Below are positions 12,110 to 14,280 of a stretch of DNA of 14,280 nucleotides, piece by piece. The translations under genes and the position numbers were made by a program. Location of the stretch: the NCBI GenBank assembly GCA_946478635.1, contig CAMLCX010000072.1:1-14280 (forward strand). The letters run 5' to 3'. The first letter of the stretch is position 1; each line of letters begins with the position of its first letter. Under the pieces are notes generated by a model, which did not search any database, was not told the DNA's origin, and saw only the letters and a list, made by a program, of their open reading frames with translations. This stretch comes from an uncultured Pseudomonadota bacterium. GTDB lineage: Bacteria; Desulfobacterota_B; Binatia; UBA9968.

Positions 12110-14182
12110 TCACGCCTTTTTCTCCTTGATGATAATATTTCTATATTCATCCACTGTCGCTTCCTGCTCCGGATGAATCACGGTGGTGGTATCGAGCTGC
12201 TCGACGATGGCAGGACCTTGAATGCGGTGTCCGGGTTCGAGCCGCTCTCGATCATATATCTGCGTCACAAGGACACCGTGTTCGGTGCCGAAGAAAACCT
12301 TGCGCTCGCCGGTTCGCGCTTCTTCGACTTTGCGGCCGGTTACTTTTCCCGGTGAGAGTTTTGCCTGGGGCACCAAACCGAGAGAGATCAACCTGAGGCT
12401 CACCAGCTCGACCGGCTCGGTTTCCGCTTTGTGCCCGGAATTCTGCTCGTGCAGAGTGTCGAAGCGCTGGCGCATCAACGCGAGATCGTCCTTCTTTAAC
12501 GGAGGCATGGTGCAGGGCACCGTCAACTCATAACCCTGCCCGGCATAGCGCAGGTCGAGATACGGCTCGATTTTGATTTCATCGTCCTCAAAGCCTTCGC
12601 CGTGCAATTCTCTTTTCGCCTGCTCGATCAACTGACCGAACAAATGGTTGATCTCCGCGAGGTCGAGATCCTCCAAGCCTACCAGCTTGGAGCGGACGTA
12701 GTCGTGTTTCACGTCCGACATGAGAAGCCCCAAAGCCGAGTGAACTCCGGGGGTGAGCGGGATGAGTAAGGTGGGAATGCCCAAATCGAGCGCCATGCGC
12801 CCGGCGTGCATCGGCCCGCCGCCGCCAAACGCCACCAGTGTGAAATCGCGAATATCGTAACCGCGCGCCGAGGAGACCGCCTTGATCGCTTCTTCCATCT
12901 TGACGTTGATGATTTTCAACACGCCGTCGGCGGCTTCGAGCACGTCGAGACCAAGCGGCCTGGCAATTTTTTCCTCGAGCAGTTTTTCCGCCTTGGCTTT
13001 ATTGAGCTTCATCCGGCCGCCGAGAAAATGGTTCGGGTCGAGAACTCCGGTGACGATGTTGGCATCGGTGATGGTGATGTTTTCGCCGCCGCGGTCGTAG
13101 CTCACCGGACCGGGATCGGCGCCCGCGCTGTCGGGGCCGACGAGCAGTCCGCCGACCGCGTCGATGCGCGCGATGGTGCCGCCGCCGGCGCTGACGGTGT
13201 GGATATCGAGCATGGGCAAGGCGATCGGGCGCATGTTGATCTTGCCCTGGGTCGTGATCACCGGATTGCCTTGATGGATCAGCGCCACGTCGCAGCTCGT
13301 GCCGCCCATGTCGAAGGTAATGATGTTGTTGATGCCGACCCGCTCGCAGGTGCCCATGGACGCGATGACTCCGCCTGCGGGGCCGGAGAGCACGGTGGCA
13401 ACCGGCTTTTCGGCGGAACCCTTGAAGGTCGAAACGCCGCCGTTGGATTGCATAATGTAGAGCTTCGGCGTGGTGACGCCGATTTCGCGCATGCGCGTTT
13501 CGAGACGGCTCAAATAATTGGCCATGACGGGTTGAATATACGCGTTGATGACCGTGGTGCTCAGCCGGTAGAACTCGCGGATCTGCGGCAGGACTTCGTA
13601 GGACAGCGACAGACGGGCTTCGGGGAATTCCTCGGCGAATAATTCCTTGATCTTGAGCTCGTGGGCGGGATTCAAAAAGGAAAAGAGAAAACACACCGCC
13701 ACCGAGTGAACGCCTTTTTTCTTCAGGCGCTTGATCGCTTCGCGCGACGTTTCGACGTCGATCGGCTTCAGCGCATTGCCGCGAAAGTCGACGCGTTCGG
13801 GAACCTCTTCGGTGTAATACGGCGGCGCGAGCAAACGCGGTTTTTCAAAGAAAAGATCATAGGTGGCCGGGCCGTAGCCGCGGGTTTGCTCCATGACTTC
13901 ATAAATGCCGCGGAACCCTTGGGTGACCAGCAGACCGGTCTTGGCGCCTTTTTCTTCGAGCAGAGCATTGGTGCCGACGGTGGTGCCGTGGCAAAAAAAC
14001 GAAACATCGCCCGCCGGGACGCCCTGGTCGATGAGTTCTTTTACGCCGTTCAGCACGGCTTGAAAGGGTTCCCTCGGGGTCGAAGGCACTTTGGTGATGG
14101 CGATTTCTCCAGATGCTTCGTTGAAGAAGACGAAATCAGAGAATGTTCCGCCGGTGTCGACTGTAACTCGGTACTTGGACAT
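12110..14182 (-). CDS. hyuA: Hydantoinase A/oxoprolinase family protein
   Basis: A 690-aa A-type subunit, full length for the family. It is the ATP-binding half of hydantoinase/5-oxoprolinase-type enzymes, with an ASKHA-like fold. Order: N-terminal Hydant_A_N region with DTGGTFSDFV (9-18), GTTVGTNALLEEKGAKTGLLVTQGF (66-90), RVDFRGNA (130-137); then the main domain with SNGGV (246-250), LSGPAGGVIAS (265-275), TFDMGGTSCDVALI (289-302), VSAGGGTIA (330-338), GADPGPVSY (354-362), and AFGGGGPMHA (451-460). The C-terminal part is a strand-rich domain. The ATG at 14180-14182 has no clear Shine-Dalgarno. It is the first gene of the A-B1-B2 set. No small third subunit of the kind found in acetone carboxylase is seen, which favours an amidohydrolase-type enzyme over a carboxylase, though one could lie outside. 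Symbol by family only. Confidence 0.93.
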   Translation of the reverse strand: MSKYRVTVDTGGTFSDFVFFNEASGEIAITKVPSTPREPFQAVLNGVKELIDQGVPAGDVSFFCHGTTVGTNALLEEKGAKTGLLVTQGFRGIYEVMEQTRGYGPATYDLFFEKPRLLAPPYYTEEVPERVDFRGNALKPIDVETSREAIKRLKKKGVHSVAVCFLFSFLNPAHELKIKELFAEEFPEARLSLSYEVLPQIREFYRLSTTVINAYIQPVMANYLSRLETRMREIGVTTPKLYIMQSNGGVSTFKGSAEKPVATVLSGPAGGVIASMGTCERVGINNIITFDMGGTSCDVALIHQGNPVITTQGKINMRPIALPMLDIHTVSAGGGTIARIDAVGGLLVGPDSAGADPGPVSYDRGGENITITDANIVTGVLDPNHFLGGRMKLNKAKAEKLLEEKIARPLGLDVLEAADGVLKIINVKMEEAIKAVSSARGYDIRDFTLVAFGGGGPMHAGRMALDLGIPTLLIPLTPGVHSALGLLMSDVKHDYVRSKLVGLEDLDLAEINHLFGQLIEQAKRELHGEGFEDDEIKIEPYLDLRYAGQGYELTVPCTMPPLKKDDLALMRQRFDTLHEQNSGHKAETEPVELVSLRLISLGLVPQAKLSPGKVTGRKVEEARTGERKVFFGTEHGVLVTQIYDRERLEPGHRIQGPAIVEQLDTTTVIHPEQEATVDEYRNIIIKEKKA

Positions 14183-14280
14183 GGTTTTGTTCGTCTATCA
14201 CTAAATTTTCTGCGCTTCAATTCGAGCCGGCGTCCGGTCTCCTCGCAGTGAATAATCTAGGCTAAGAGGCGGCGCCCTTG
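14183..14280. other. Upstream region of the hyu operon, cut by the window end
   Basis: The leader of hyuA should lie here. On the minus strand TTGAAG (-35-like) lies 17 nt before TAGACG, a poor -10, too weak to call a promoter. A CCGGACGCCGGC-type palindrome is present near 14226-14237. The edge sequence near 14241-14270 looks like it could be part of a dispersed repeat but I cannot confirm this. Confidence 0.3.

Noticed and set aside
12806..13642. A 278-codon plus-strand frame opposite hyuA
   Set aside because: Low-complexity Asp/Ala/Gly/His-rich translation, no ribosome site, entirely inside hyuA.

Overview
The window is a moderately GC-rich piece of bacterial chromosome with eleven protein genes and no visible RNA gene, transposase, phage gene or CRISPR array. 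The content suggests an uncultured environmental bacterium of the Desulfobacterota / Binatota / Methylomirabilota / Tectomicrobia type: an ABC substrate-binding protein, two esterase-like hydrolases, a hydantoinase/oxoprolinase A-B-B cluster, an NtrC-type two-component system, a SWIB protein, and many short dispersed palindromes. No taxonomic marker gene is present, so this placement is weak inference.

Layout. (1) 1-804, + strand: the 3' part of a NitT/TauT-like substrate-binding protein. (2) 805-1313: a gene-free stretch packed with short palindromic repeats. (3) 1314-3149, - strand: two alpha/beta hydrolases, separated by a nested-hairpin repeat of the same type found in the gene-free stretch. 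(4) 3363-3815, +: a UPF0158 protein. (5) 3940-7969, +: a tight four-gene signalling operon made of an unrecognised 213-aa protein, a soluble GAF-PAS histidine kinase, a single-domain response regulator and an NtrC-family sigma54 activator. Three of its junctions are overlaps or gaps of at most 10 nt. (6) 8075-14182, -, convergent with the signalling operon: hydantoinase A, two tandem hydantoinase B paralogues, then a SWIB-domain protein with its own likely promoter.

How the genes work together. HyuA (ATP-binding subunit) and HyuB (catalytic-type subunit) form ATP-dependent amide or lactam hydrolases, or in related systems carboxylases. One A gene followed by two B genes suggests either alternative A-B1 and A-B2 enzymes or an A-B-B' complex. 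The substrate cannot be read from the sequence. The kinase and two regulators look like one phosphotransfer system with a sigma54 output. The 213-aa protein is translated in overlap with the kinase and may be its input partner.

The most unusual signal is in the hyu operon's two internal junctions. Each holds a short tandem repeat (7-nt units at one, 8-nt units at the other) present in two inverted arms, so the mRNA can fold into a hairpin there. At the B1/B2 junction the repeat supplies the last codons and stop of hyuB1. An identical 12-nt stretch sits 4 and 6 nt upstream of the two hyuB start codons, where no Shine-Dalgarno sequence is visible.
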